From a virus, in the IMG/VR virus record IMGVR_UViG_3300014962_000041, positions 1-29,551 of that record: a stretch of 29,551 nt of DNA; one strand, written 5' to 3'. Below, piece by piece: positions 5,521-12,391 of the stretch; the stretch's first letter is position 1, and each line of letters opens with the position of its first letter. The notes under the pieces were generated by a model. The model saw only the letters and a list, made by a program, of their open reading frames with translations. It was not told the DNA's origin and searched no databases. The translations under genes were made by a program, and so were the position numbers.

Positions 5521-5602
5521 CGCAATTAGCGAAAAGATTCGCAACCTCCGACAGAATCAAATCTATCTGCCTCTTGACTTCTGGGTTGGTATAGTACGGC
5601 AT
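5417..5602 (-). CDS. Small helical protein, 61 aa
   Basis: The ATG at 5602 starts MPYYTNPEVKRQIDLILSEV. The protein is helical and ends KEVHKLDPAFAARCGYRD. It overlaps the DUF3310-like gene by 77 nt and the RusA gene by up to 104 nt. Despite that, its amino-acid pattern (VKRQIDLILSEVANLF and an LDPAFAARC end) looks natural rather than a shadow, and the frame fills the junction between two good genes. No family is recognised. An upstream GTG at 5626 would add eight residues. Confidence 0.55.
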   Translation of the reverse strand: MPYYTNPEVKRQIDLILSEVANLFANCDDQSRAYAKEQEQTLLKEVHKLDPAFAARCGYRD

Positions 5603-5846
5603 AATCTTCGAGTTGTTGGAGTTCACGTTGTAAGTGGATTATTGCTTTGGTAATATCTTGCTCGGCAGGGTTTCCGGGTTTCTTTCCGGCACGGAGTAAA
5701 TAGGCGATTGCTACGCCCAAGTTGTAATTGTCGTGGGCGAAGTCTTGTACCACGTCAAAAGCTTCAATGCCTTTGAACTTACCGATGTAGTAATCAGGGA
5801 CGTTCGTCCCAATAGATGAATACTTGGTGGAATCCTTGGTGTTCAT
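5526..5846 (-). CDS. DUF3310-like phage protein, 106 aa
   Basis: Residues about 18-75 read YYIGKFKGIEAFDVVQDFAH, then NYNLGVAIAYLLRAGKK and EQDITKAIIHLQREL. This matches the short DUF3310 (nucleotide kinase-like) phage domain, with its Gly-x-Glu-hydrophobic start, the KYLxRAGKK-type helix and the DLxKAxxYL helix. The role is unknown in most phages; a link to nucleotide metabolism has been proposed only from gene context. The ATG overlaps the upstream stop by four bases. The C terminus overlaps the next gene by 77 nt. Confidence 0.8.
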   Translation of the reverse strand: MNTKDSTKYSSIGTNVPDYYIGKFKGIEAFDVVQDFAHDNYNLGVAIAYLLRAGKKPGNPAEQDITKAIIHLQRELQQLEDYAVLYQPRSQEADRFDSVGGCESFR

Positions 5847-6031
5847 TCAGCGAAGTGTTTAGTTCCGTTTTCCCACGAGTTGTATTTACGCAGGGCTTCT
5901 GCTTCGTTCTCGCTTCTTGGGTAGTCGCAGAATCCGAAGTGATTAAGGAAGGCGTTGGTGTAGTCATTCGGAATTTGTTTTAATTCCATAGCAAGATACT
6001 TCTTGCGTCGGTCGTTTCTTTCTGTTGCCAT
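5843..6031 (-). CDS. Small hypothetical protein, 62 aa, first early gene
   Basis: This is the first gene after the iteron region. It starts MATERNDRRKKYLAMELKQI and ends GTKHFAE. The N-terminal third is basic and the rest has scattered aromatic residues (NAFLNHFGFCDYPRSE). The ATG at 6031 lies four bases after the TAGGTTTG box, as at the helicase gene, so the mRNA is probably leaderless. The stop overlaps the DUF3310-like ATG. No family is recognised. Its position as the first gene of a unit suggests an early takeover or regulatory role, which is only context. Confidence 0.65.
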   Translation of the reverse strand: MATERNDRRKKYLAMELKQIPNDYTNAFLNHFGFCDYPRSENEAEALRKYNSWENGTKHFAE

Positions 6032-6035
6032 ATTG

Positions 6036-6058
6036 CAAACCTAAAAAAGAAAACAATA
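6036..6058 (-). promoter_or_regulatory. Bacteroidota-type promoter D (TAGGTTTG), likely leaderless
   Basis: The minus strand reads TATTG, 10 bases, then TAGGTTTG (6043-6036), the same spacing of TATTG to box as at promoters A and B. It lacks the eight-T tract 30 bp upstream. Four bases separate the box from the ATG of the 62-aa gene. Confidence 0.55.
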
Positions 6059-6144
6059 GGTCTAACCAATGTAGATAACTAAAAAGTTATCAACACTTGT
6101 CGGGCGTATGCGCCCAATGCTTATTTTTTACAACTTAGTTAAGT

Positions 6145-6210
6145 TAACTAACTATATAACTAACTAACTATATAACTAAATATCTAACTAACTATCAAGT
6201 TAACTAACTT
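6145..6210. repeat. Iteron-like direct repeats, core TAACTAACTAT
   Basis: Exact 11-base copies begin at 6145, 6161 and 6185, with a shorter copy TAACTAACTT at 6201 and a two-unit-linking variant at 6173. Distances are multiples of about 12 (12, 12) or 16 bp, so several could lie on similar faces of the helix. Each core is itself made of TAAC quartets. Confidence 0.7.
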
Positions 6211-6215
6211 GAGTT

Positions 6216-6252
6216 AAAATTAAAAATAAAAGAAAATTTGCGTTTACACGCA
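6216..6252 (-). terminator. Candidate terminator of the late/lysis transcript
   Basis: On the minus strand the hairpin TGCGT-GTAA-ACGCA (6252-6239) is followed by AATTTTCTTTTATTTTT. The five-pair stem is short, so the call is tentative. A second palindrome, ATGCGTT-AG-AACGCAT at 6296-6311, lies between it and the spanin gene and lacks a good T tract. Confidence 0.45.
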
Positions 6253-6322
6253 TTTTATTAGTCAAGTGGTATAATCTATACAATTTTGGATAATAATGCG
6301 TTAGAACGCATAAAAAGTACCT

Positions 6323-6733
6323 CTATTGCCTTATTAGCACTACAAGCAGCATACCAACTGCAAACAGCATCAGGTATTTCTCCCAATCGCCTTTTTCTTT
6401 GGTGGTAACCTTGGTGTTAATATACTTGGTTACTTGCACCGTATCCGGCAAACACGTCGCTTGCAATCGGATGGTATCAAAGTTTCTAACAATCTTAATT
6501 CGGATGTTGTCCTTTTGTACAACTACGGTATCAACATCGGTAAGCGTAAGCGTATCCCATAAGTTACGCTCTTTGGTTACAATAGTCGTATCCCACTTGG
6601 TTTGCCAAACATCAGCACCTTTCTTTACGGCCTGACGCAAATGATATTCGGCACTACAACTACCCAGAGCAAGACTCACAATCAGGATTATCAATAGAGC
6701 AAGCAGGGGGTGTGGGTACTTCTTCGAGTTCAT
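6323..6733 (-). CDS. Probable unimolecular spanin, 136 aa
   Basis: The N terminus is a lipoprotein signal: MNSKK, a hydrophobic stretch (about 9-22), then LGSC with Cys26 as the lipidated residue and Ser at +2, which fits outer-membrane sorting. The middle is Thr/Val/Asp-rich with alternating residues (WDTLTLTDVDTVVV), as in beta strands. Residues about 117-134 (WEKYLMLFAVGMLLVVLI) form a C-terminal membrane helix. An outer-membrane lipid anchor plus an inner-membrane anchor in one chain is the layout of one-gene spanins such as T1 gp11, which fuse the two membranes at lysis. It directly follows the endolysin, which supports this reading. Confidence 0.7.
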   Translation of the reverse strand: MNSKKYPHPLLALLIILIVSLALGSCSAEYHLRQAVKKGADVWQTKWDTTIVTKERNLWDTLTLTDVDTVVVQKDNIRIKIVRNFDTIRLQATCLPDTVQVTKYINTKVTTKEKGDWEKYLMLFAVGMLLVVLIRQ

Positions 6734-6744
6734 TTAACCAGTCG

Positions 6745-7173
6745 TTAAAATTGGATGTATTTTGTTTTTCCACCTTTCTTGATTGCTTTTAATACTTCTC
6801 CTTTGTTGTTATTAGCGTCGTAGGCAATGTGAATCCACTTCGGTTGAGCATCTGTACCAAATTCCCAAATAAGTTGCTTAAACGGCAGATATTTGCGTAT
6901 GTACTTAAATACCTCTGCCATATCCTCGCATTGAATATCTGCGGCTCTGCCGTGTACGTGGTCGGATGTTGCACTACCGCCTACCGCAGAATTTACTCCC
7001 GGTGAACGATAACCACTTGTTACGTTTATCACTCCAAACTTATCCCGTACGGGTTGCAGGACTTTTTGCACCAATAGTTTTAGATTCCTAATTTCCTCTT
7101 GGCTTGGATTGTTGGGTAGCCCGGTATCCGTATCCGTAAGTTCAGCAAGAGTAAAGTTCCTTGAAAGTAGCAT
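6745..7173 (-). CDS. Endolysin, M15-family peptidase, 142 aa
   Basis: This zinc peptidase should cut peptidoglycan cross-links at lysis. It starts MLLSRNFTLAELTDTDTG, has SGYRSPGVN (about 53-61), the S-x-H-x-x-G-x-A-x-D zinc motif (Ser70 to Asp79, with His72 and Asp79), catalytic Glu104 in LIWEFG, and His115 in WIHIAYD. Size and motifs match M15A/M15_3 phage enzymes. I chose the ATG at 7173; an upstream TTG at 7215 lies in an inverted repeat. There is no signal peptide, so it needs a holin for release. Confidence 0.9.
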   Translation of the reverse strand: MLLSRNFTLAELTDTDTGLPNNPSQEEIRNLKLLVQKVLQPVRDKFGVINVTSGYRSPGVNSAVGGSATSDHVHGRAADIQCEDMAEVFKYIRKYLPFKQLIWEFGTDAQPKWIHIAYDANNNKGEVLKAIKKGGKTKYIQF

Positions 7174-7202
7174 AAGTATAGTATTTTGTACCTTTAAGTG
7201 CA

Positions 7203-7233
7203 AGTTATTGCACAATAACTCGGATAAATTCCG
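7203..7233. repeat. Two adjacent inverted repeats upstream of the endolysin
   Basis: AGTTATTG-CA-CAATAACT (7203-7220) is a perfect 8-bp inverted repeat. Directly next to it is CGGA-TAAAT-TCCG (7221-7233). They lie in the 87-bp gap between the 80-aa membrane protein and the endolysin start. Neither has a T tract, so an operator or an RNA structure controlling the endolysin is more likely than a terminator. Confidence 0.5.
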
Positions 7234-7260
7234 AATTACCTCCCTTGGCCTCGATACGGC

Positions 7261-7503
7261 TTACTCGTCGACTTTTTGTTTTGGCTTTTTGTGTGCCGTC
7301 CGAGTTTTCTTTTGGACTTCTTGATTCTTGTTATCTCCTGCTGCTTCGCCATCTTTACTCATCATTAAAGCAAATCCGCCCATAATAAACGCACTAAACT
7401 CCGTTAGAGACGCTTTCTCAAACCAAACGAGGATACCCCCGAATGAAATAAGAATAAGCCCTATAACGGTCGTTTTTGGATTTGCAAAGATTCTATTTAT
7501 CAT
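7261..7503 (-). CDS. Two-helix membrane protein, holin candidate, 80 aa
   Basis: The ATG at 7503 starts MINRIFANPKTTVIGLILIS. Hydrophobic segments lie at about 11-28 and 36-48, followed by a strongly charged tail (KKTRTAHKKPKQKVDE). Size, two helices and a basic C-terminal tail fit class II holins, which make the holes through which the endolysin leaves. It overlaps the upstream 53-aa membrane gene by 11 nt, and together they precede the endolysin. One of the two may be the holin and the other an antiholin or accessory protein. Confidence 0.6.
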   Translation of the reverse strand: MINRIFANPKTTVIGLILISFGGILVWFEKASLTEFSAFIMGGFALMMSKDGEAAGDNKNQEVQKKTRTAHKKPKQKVDE

Positions 7504-7654
7504 TACGAATATCTCGGTTCCAACGCCACAAGGTGTACACAAAAGAGGTCAGCATCACAAATAACCCCGCTATCTGATGCACCTCGGCAATCGTTAATCC
7601 GCCAACGGCTAAACTCCAACTTGTCGCTACTGCGCTTGTGCTATCTGTTTTCAT
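7493..7654 (-). CDS. Small membrane protein, holin/pinholin candidate, 53 aa
   Basis: This frame starts MKTDSTSAVATSWSLAVGGL, with one clear helix (about 27-43, IAGLFVMLTSFVYTLW) and a weaker hydrophobic stretch before it (about 13-22). It ends RWNRDIRNDK, a charged tail. Small size, Ser/Thr/Ala-rich first segment and a charged end resemble phage 21-type pinholins. The ATG overlaps the upstream stop (ATGA at 7654-7651), and the stop overlaps the next start by 11 nt. Confidence 0.65.
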   Translation of the reverse strand: MKTDSTSAVATSWSLAVGGLTIAEVHQIAGLFVMLTSFVYTLWRWNRDIRNDK

Positions 7655-8034
7655 AATTCAATCGGTGCTGGGGGTTGGCAATACTCGGCATCGGGGTTGG
7701 CAACGCAATACGCTTGGGCGTATTCGGTATCTAACGTGTACCCAAAAGAGTTTACACCAACGGGGTTAGGCCATACCAACGCACTATCGTAAGCGGTAAG
7801 AGCTTCGTTCTGCCATACGATGTCAACGGCATAGAGCGGGTCTGTTGCCTCGCATACTTGCATACCTTCGGCATCGGTTCCCCATTGCGTACATAGGTGG
7901 CCAATTTCCACAACGCAAGAAACGAGTTCTTGATTCCAGACGAGTTCTGTTCCTTCGGGTGTTGTTACTTCTGTTTGGATTGCTGCTTTGGCTGTTGCCC
8001 AGTCAGCAAAGGCGTATTTACGAAAGTGTTGCAT
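7651..8034 (-). CDS. Tail-fibre-associated hypothetical protein, 127 aa
   Basis: The protein starts MQHFRKYAFADWATAKAAIQ, has three Cys around residues 40-61 and two more near the end (AYCVANPDAEYCQPPAP), and is acidic and Trp-rich. It begins one base after the receptor-binding protein gene and is joined to the small membrane gene by ATGA. Small genes in this place often encode a fibre chaperone or a fibre-tip partner. No family is recognised, so the role is inferred from position only. Confidence 0.65.
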   Translation of the reverse strand: MQHFRKYAFADWATAKAAIQTEVTTPEGTELVWNQELVSCVVEIGHLCTQWGTDAEGMQVCEATDPLYAVDIVWQNEALTAYDSALVWPNPVGVNSFGYTLDTEYAQAYCVANPDAEYCQPPAPIEL

Positions 8035-8035
8035 C

Positions 8036-9871
8036 TTAAAGAGTGGTAAGTTCTGCCAAGGAGGCGTTTGAAAGTCGGGTCTTGAATAGTAGGGCTTGGC
8101 TAACGTAGTTCGTTTGAGAACTGTTTACAGTTTCATAAGAAGCGATTTCGTAAGCCGTGCAAACTGGAATAGTAGCCGAAGTGTCAGTTCCTATTTGAGT
8201 GCCGTTGATGTATAACACTACGTCATTCGCCTTGTACGCAAGTGCCATTTTAATCCTTGTTCCAGCGGCATAGGCAGCGGTTTGAATATCCACTTGCGAA
8301 GTTCCACCCGCTACAATGTTACCACGAAGGTTACCGTTTGTTTCTACGTCAAGGTTAATGCTATTGGCAAAAGAGTTCCCACTATCGGTAAGCAAAGCCG
8401 ATAGTCGTGCAATCTTTGTGCGTGGTGTTCCAGTTGGCGGCTTGATAAAGTCAGCAAACAAAACACCTTCTGTAGCACCAATTAAAGAAGAAATGGAACC
8501 TTTGTAGGTAGCGTCTGCCCCACGGGTTGCGGATGCTGCAAGGGTTGGAATGTACGAGGTTGCGTAGGCTCCTGCTTCAAGTTGTGCGCCCCATAGGTAG
8601 ATGCCACTTCCAGCAGTACCAACATAAGAAATTGTCCCGTCTGCCGTTGCAGTAATAACACCGCCATTCGCAAGTGCCGAGCCAGCTACTGCAAGGGTAA
8701 TAGAACAGCGATACCAGCCGTTTCCATAAGATTGAATTGCCGAAGTTACGCCACTTGTAACGCTTCCTTTTACTCCTGTGGTTAAATTAAAATATGCGAC
8801 AAAAGAGCTCGTTCCATTGTAAATGTAAAGCGCTACCCAATTTCGTTCTGCTGCTTTTAAGAAAGAACTAAATGTGTATGTATTTGCAGAACTCATCAAG
8901 CCAGTTTGAAAAGCAATGACGTGAGCCGCATTTGCAGTAGTTTCCTGCAATTTATCCGCACCATAATACCCGCTTGGGTCAAGCGTGGCGGTTACATTGA
9001 TTGAATCAGTTGAATCAATATTAGTCCAGTTTGAGCCAGAAATGTTTTCGCTATTTGTTACCAAGTTCGTCCGCTGCGGTTCCAGCAAAAGGCGGGGGCA
9101 AGTGCTACCTAAATAGTCAAGGCGGGGGACGTTTGCCACTGGCCCAACACTTACCGCTGCGGTGGTGGTGGGTATGTAGGCGGTTGCTACTTCGCTTGTT
9201 TCAAGTTGTGCTCCCCAAATATAAACGGACTTTGGTACTGCATTGATATAGAAATTATTTAATCCGTCTGCGGAAAGCCCGATATATACCGCAAAGATTG
9301 TGCTTACGGTTGTAGTGGCCGATGCGCTTGCGGTACAGCGATACCATCCGTCACCTACCGCCGTAATTGTTGCGGTAGTGCCAGCGTCTAATTTTGAAAT
9401 AACGCCATCTTGTAGGTCAAAGTATGCGTACTTATTACTACCGAATGCGTTGGTTACAAAGCGAATGTACATATAACGGCGGTCTACGTTCTTGGCGTAG
9501 AAAGAAACCGTGTAAGGTGTTCCGCTTGTGTATGAAATTGGACTGGTAACATTTAACAAATAATCCAAGCTAATTCCTACAATATCGGAAAGGGTGTCCG
9601 CTGTTGTAGTTCCGTTTGGAGCGGTGGCCGTATTTGCGGTTACGGTGCTGTTAGATTTTGTCCAACTTGCGTTATTAAACTGCTCTGAGTTTAAATAAAT
9701 GTTAGTCCGCACTTTTTCAATCAGCCCAGCCGAATTTACACGGGTAGCCGTATCCCCTGTGCGGGTGAAGGCCAAGTCCCCGCTTCCGTCGGTTGGCTTC
9801 TCGGCATATACCTTGCTCGTTTTGTATCCGCTTGGTATAACTACCAGCGAAGCATCATCGTAATAACTCAT
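8036..9871 (-). CDS. Receptor-binding tail protein with tandem carbohydrate-binding-like domains, 611 aa
   Basis: Two repeats of about 180 residues lie at roughly 55-235 and 267-442. Each begins RTN with NSE, carries a G(D/N)GWYRC strand (173-179 and 383-389) and ends Y(I/L)WGAQLE (217-224 and 425-432), the pattern of jelly-roll carbohydrate-binding modules of phage fibres. A C-terminal region (about 455-611) with DFIKPP, NLDVETNGNLRG and VVLYINGTQIG resembles a LamG/concanavalin-like fold. The protein is Thr/Ser/Ala-rich without Cys-rich motifs beyond those strands. It should recognise surface glycans of the host. Its start shares a base with the upstream stop (TAATG). Confidence 0.75.
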   Translation of the reverse strand: MSYYDDASLVVIPSGYKTSKVYAEKPTDGSGDLAFTRTGDTATRVNSAGLIEKVRTNIYLNSEQFNNASWTKSNSTVTANTATAPNGTTTADTLSDIVGISLDYLLNVTSPISYTSGTPYTVSFYAKNVDRRYMYIRFVTNAFGSNKYAYFDLQDGVISKLDAGTTATITAVGDGWYRCTASASATTTVSTIFAVYIGLSADGLNNFYINAVPKSVYIWGAQLETSEVATAYIPTTTAAVSVGPVANVPRLDYLGSTCPRLLLEPQRTNLVTNSENISGSNWTNIDSTDSINVTATLDPSGYYGADKLQETTANAAHVIAFQTGLMSSANTYTFSSFLKAAERNWVALYIYNGTSSFVAYFNLTTGVKGSVTSGVTSAIQSYGNGWYRCSITLAVAGSALANGGVITATADGTISYVGTAGSGIYLWGAQLEAGAYATSYIPTLAASATRGADATYKGSISSLIGATEGVLFADFIKPPTGTPRTKIARLSALLTDSGNSFANSINLDVETNGNLRGNIVAGGTSQVDIQTAAYAAGTRIKMALAYKANDVVLYINGTQIGTDTSATIPVCTAYEIASYETVNSSQTNYVSQALLFKTRLSNASLAELTTL

Positions 9872-10083
9872 TAGTTAAAGTTTAATTTATCAATAGCAAC
9901 AACTAAACAATCGTACCCTTCGGTGGTTCCGCTATCGGCGGCAACACGAGCAACATACGCATCCGCATATATGTAAGCATTACCAAAGCAAGTAGGTACA
10001 TCGCCTATTGCTCTCGTATTGTAGTCCTCATCTCCCCACTCCGTAGAGCAGTAGATATTACCCCACCCGATGCTATTTGCCAT
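9871..10083 (-). CDS. Small virion-region protein, 70 aa
   Basis: The protein starts MANSIGWGNIYCSTEWGDED and has Cys at 12, 32 and 59. I recall proteins beginning MANSIGWG at this place in other Bacteroidota phages, just before the receptor-binding protein gene. It may be a tail-tip part or a fibre attachment protein, but no fold is recognised. The stop overlaps the fibre gene by one base, and the start overlaps the 39-aa gene by 11 nt. Confidence 0.7.
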   Translation of the reverse strand: MANSIGWGNIYCSTEWGDEDYNTRAIGDVPTCFGNAYIYADAYVARVAADSGTTEGYDCLVVAIDKLNFN

Positions 10084-10192
10084 TTTCCAAGTACTTTTTT
10101 AGTTTAATTAGATTCTCGGTCTTTACCTTATAGCACCCACGAGGCCGGGCGGGAATCTCGGTCTGGATAGATGTCTTCGTTGACGTTTTCAT
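10073..10192 (-). CDS. Very small basic protein nested at a gene junction, 39 aa
   Basis: The ATG at 10192 starts MKTSTKTSIQTEIPARPRG, and the frame goes on with CYKVKTENLIKLKKYLENGK to a TAG at 10075-10073. The first 65 nt overlap the end of the connector gene and the last 11 nt overlap the start of the 70-aa gene. It fills the only gap in this stretch, and its second half (KVKTENLIKLKKYL) reads like a designed amphipathic helix rather than a shadow. It could be translated by coupling. No family is recognised. Confidence 0.5.
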   Translation of the reverse strand: MKTSTKTSIQTEIPARPRGCYKVKTENLIKLKKYLENGK

Positions 10193-10628
10193 TGTACTCC
10201 GGAAACAAGGATTGGTTGAAGCTCATATAGTCGATAAAACGCTCGGTATAATACTTGGCAATCGTGCGTTCCTTCTCAACTAAATAATCAATTTCGACTT
10301 TCTCTGCGTTAACAGAATTTTCGCTTGTATGCTTAAATACACCTCCGTTGGCTACCGTGTAAGCAGCAAACGGCAAGTATTCAACTAACGCCCAATGGAT
10401 AAGCATCGGTTGCAAGTAGTCGGTTACAAGGGATAGGTAATTACCCGCAAGCGTGTTAGCAATAATATCCGAGGAAATTTTGTCGTACAACTTGGTTCCC
10501 GTGTAATTCTGAACGTGAATCTCTTGAGCAATCTTAATAAATTGGATAAACTTATCCGTATCGACGTTGCCGGAAATTACCGTGTTGCGTACAATATCCT
10601 CACGCTTGATAAAAAGAGCCGTAGCCAT
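10128..10628 (-). CDS. Head-tail connector (head completion) protein, 166 aa
   Basis: The protein is mostly helical with FIKIAQEIHVQNYTGTKLYD, LQPMLIHWALVEYLPFAAYT and a C-terminal SFNQSLFPEY segment, the pattern of small adaptor proteins (DUF6712-like) encoded next to portals in Bacteroidota phages. It should bind the portal ring and form the first neck ring. The start shares one base with the portal stop (TAATG). Confidence 0.7.
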   Translation of the reverse strand: MATALFIKREDIVRNTVISGNVDTDKFIQFIKIAQEIHVQNYTGTKLYDKISSDIIANTLAGNYLSLVTDYLQPMLIHWALVEYLPFAAYTVANGGVFKHTSENSVNAEKVEIDYLVEKERTIAKYYTERFIDYMSFNQSLFPEYNENVNEDIYPDRDSRPASWVL

Positions 10629-12391
10629 TATTTACGAGGTTTTAAGAATCCTTCATTCGGCATATCAACTGGACGCTTTGCAACCTTTGGGTTATTCACT
10701 TCCGGCTTAACGCCTGCCTTACGAGCTTGGTTAACTGAAATATCGGCATTCGGGTTTTTAGCATCTGGAGTTACGCCTTCGGCTTTTGCTAAATACGTCT
10801 TACGCATCCAGAAGTGGTGGCAACGTGCGCCTCCTTTGTAGAGCCATATATCGTATGTTGCTGCGCCACGAGGGCCGAATCCAGCGTTAACCTCCTGCTT
10901 GCGCATACGCATAATATCCTCCTTGCGGTACACCTTGTTTGCGTTTACCATAAGTTTGCAAAACTCACGGCTATTGGCTTTGGTTGTACCCGGTGCATAC
11001 GAATAACGAATCTTGTACTTGCGTCCGTCTTTTGTTACTCCGTCTTGCTCGGACTTTGCATTGGGAAACGCATCTCCGGTCTTGGCGAACTTTAAGATTG
11101 AATCTAAATACTCCTCTTGCTCGTAGTCAACGGGACGCTCGTCAACAAGCTCCCATTCGTCCAAGTCCTCGTCTTCGCCAAATTCATTCAACGCCTCGAA
11201 CATTCCATTAAGCAACTCGTCGCTCACGTCGGCGGAGAATCCGAATCCGCTGCTTTCAACTCCGGTGGATTCCTCCACCACGTCAGAAGGGGCAACTACG
11301 TCCTCCTTAAATTCCAACGGCTGCAAGGTCTTAAAATAGACGTTTAAGGACGCTCCGTTAAAAGATAGCACTTCCTCTACCGCATCGAGTAAAACTTCTT
11401 GTAATGGGCGGATAACGATGTTATCGAACAGAATAGAAGCGGTCTTTAATTCGTCTGCGTTATTACCAAGTCCGGTTTGGTCTTTAATACCTAAAAGCAT
11501 CGGGCTTGTTACTCGGTGGCCTACCATAATCTTCTTGGTGCATTCCTCCGATAAGAATTGGTACTGCTCGCTTGCGTCTGATAGTTGTACGGGTTCGATT
11601 GTTGCTGCGAGTTCCTTGTTATCGTTAAATGCAAGGATAAACCTACCAGCATTCGAGCTACCAGAAAACTTATCCGCAATCCGTGCCTCGATTAAGGTCT
11701 GCTCGTCTTCGGTAGGTGTGCCGTTGTTAAAGTTAATCAGCATCGACGGCGCTAAGCCGTTCTTGATATTGCTGATATGGTAGTTGGCTACTTCCTCCTC
11801 CAATTCGGCATACGGAAGTGAACCTTGGTAGTCCGTTGGGGCGTAGTAATAGTATCCTGCTTTGTAGGGCTTAATATACAGAATCTCGATACCCGCTTTG
11901 CTGGTTCCATAAGCATCAATGCGTACGGGAACCTCTTTGCGCTGTGCTACCCTATCCCAGCTCTTTGCGTAGTAGTAAGCAGGAATAAATCCCTCCTCAT
12001 TTGCCTTTTCAGCACGCAAGGTTTCAACCGGGATATGTTCAACCTTTACAATCTTGGAATGGTCTTGGTTGTAGATTACTTGAATAGCAGCATTGCCCAT
12101 CATTTTGAAGTCGGCAACAACTTTTTTCATACAGTCCTTCGTAAACAAGGACATAAGCATTGCGTACTCGTCGGGCTTTTGTGCTGCGTCTGTTGCTGCA
12201 AGACCCTTGCCGTAAATCATATCGATAACGCCATTAATAATAGCATTATTGGTAGGACTTCCGTTGTATCGGTCGATTAGGTATTGGAAGTAATTGTTAT
12301 CGCTTCCGTACTCAATCCATTGCTTTCCGCTAACCTCTTTAACCTCCGGCTTAACGTAGGAGTTCAAGGCCATAAATCTCACATTGCTCAT
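10628..12391 (-). CDS. Portal protein with C-terminal extension, 587 aa
   Basis: Residues 1-360 look like a phage portal: RYNGSPTNNAIINGVIDMIYG near the N terminus, MGNAAIQVIYNQDHSKIVKV, VANYHISNIKNGL, then TSPMLLGIKDQTGLGNNADE (about 310-330), a strong portal signature for the crown/clip region. After an acidic linker (about 361-435), residues about 440-560 form a second domain (REFCKLMVNANKVYRKEDI, YDIWLYKGGARCHHFWMRK) followed by a basic, Pro-rich tail. The portal forms the dodecameric DNA gate at one vertex. The ATG overlaps the upstream stop by four bases. Confidence 0.85.
   Translation of the reverse strand: MSNVRFMALNSYVKPEVKEVSGKQWIEYGSDNNYFQYLIDRYNGSPTNNAIINGVIDMIYGKGLAATDAAQKPDEYAMLMSLFTKDCMKKVVADFKMMGNAAIQVIYNQDHSKIVKVEHIPVETLRAEKANEEGFIPAYYYAKSWDRVAQRKEVPVRIDAYGTSKAGIEILYIKPYKAGYYYYAPTDYQGSLPYAELEEEVANYHISNIKNGLAPSMLINFNNGTPTEDEQTLIEARIADKFSGSSNAGRFILAFNDNKELAATIEPVQLSDASEQYQFLSEECTKKIMVGHRVTSPMLLGIKDQTGLGNNADELKTASILFDNIVIRPLQEVLLDAVEEVLSFNGASLNVYFKTLQPLEFKEDVVAPSDVVEESTGVESSGFGFSADVSDELLNGMFEALNEFGEDEDLDEWELVDERPVDYEQEEYLDSILKFAKTGDAFPNAKSEQDGVTKDGRKYKIRYSYAPGTTKANSREFCKLMVNANKVYRKEDIMRMRKQEVNAGFGPRGAATYDIWLYKGGARCHHFWMRKTYLAKAEGVTPDAKNPNADISVNQARKAGVKPEVNNPKVAKRPVDMPNEGFLKPRK

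Larger units (their letters stand above)
6061..6322. other. AT-rich non-coding region with iteron-like repeats, possible origin
   Basis: This is the longest gene-free stretch. It holds TTATCAACA (6087-6095), one mismatch from the DnaA box; a perfect GGGCG-TATG-CGCCC hairpin (6102-6115); copies of TAACTAACTAT at 6145, 6161 and 6185, a close copy (TAACTAACTT) at 6201 and a variant (TAACTAAATAT) at 6173, spaced 12, 16 or 24 bp apart; and two hairpins with TGCGT stems (6239-6252, 6296-6311). The mix of A+T-rich DNA, direct repeats and a DnaA-like box beside replication genes fits an origin. An operator or a terminator hub for converging functions is also possible. Confidence 0.55.

Noticed and set aside
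6102-6115. GGGCG-TATG-CGCCC as a terminator
   Set aside because: No T tract directly after the stem on either strand; the nearest T run on the plus strand begins about nine bases later. Kept as part of the origin-like region.
6133-6210. CRISPR array
   Set aside because: The repeats are short, overlapping TAAC units without unique spacers; iterons fit better.
6271-6276. Sigma-70-like TATAAT on the plus strand
   Set aside because: The nearest TTTACA is 21 bp upstream, and the product would run against the spanin gene. The host type uses TAnnTTTG boxes.
8036-9871. Diversity-generating retroelement acting on the receptor-binding protein
   Set aside because: No reverse transcriptase, template repeat or variable repeat with adenine substitutions is visible; the tandem domains are diverged duplicates.
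11825-12280. Plus-strand frame of 151 codons inside the portal gene
   Set aside because: Shadow of the portal frame; no coherent domain.
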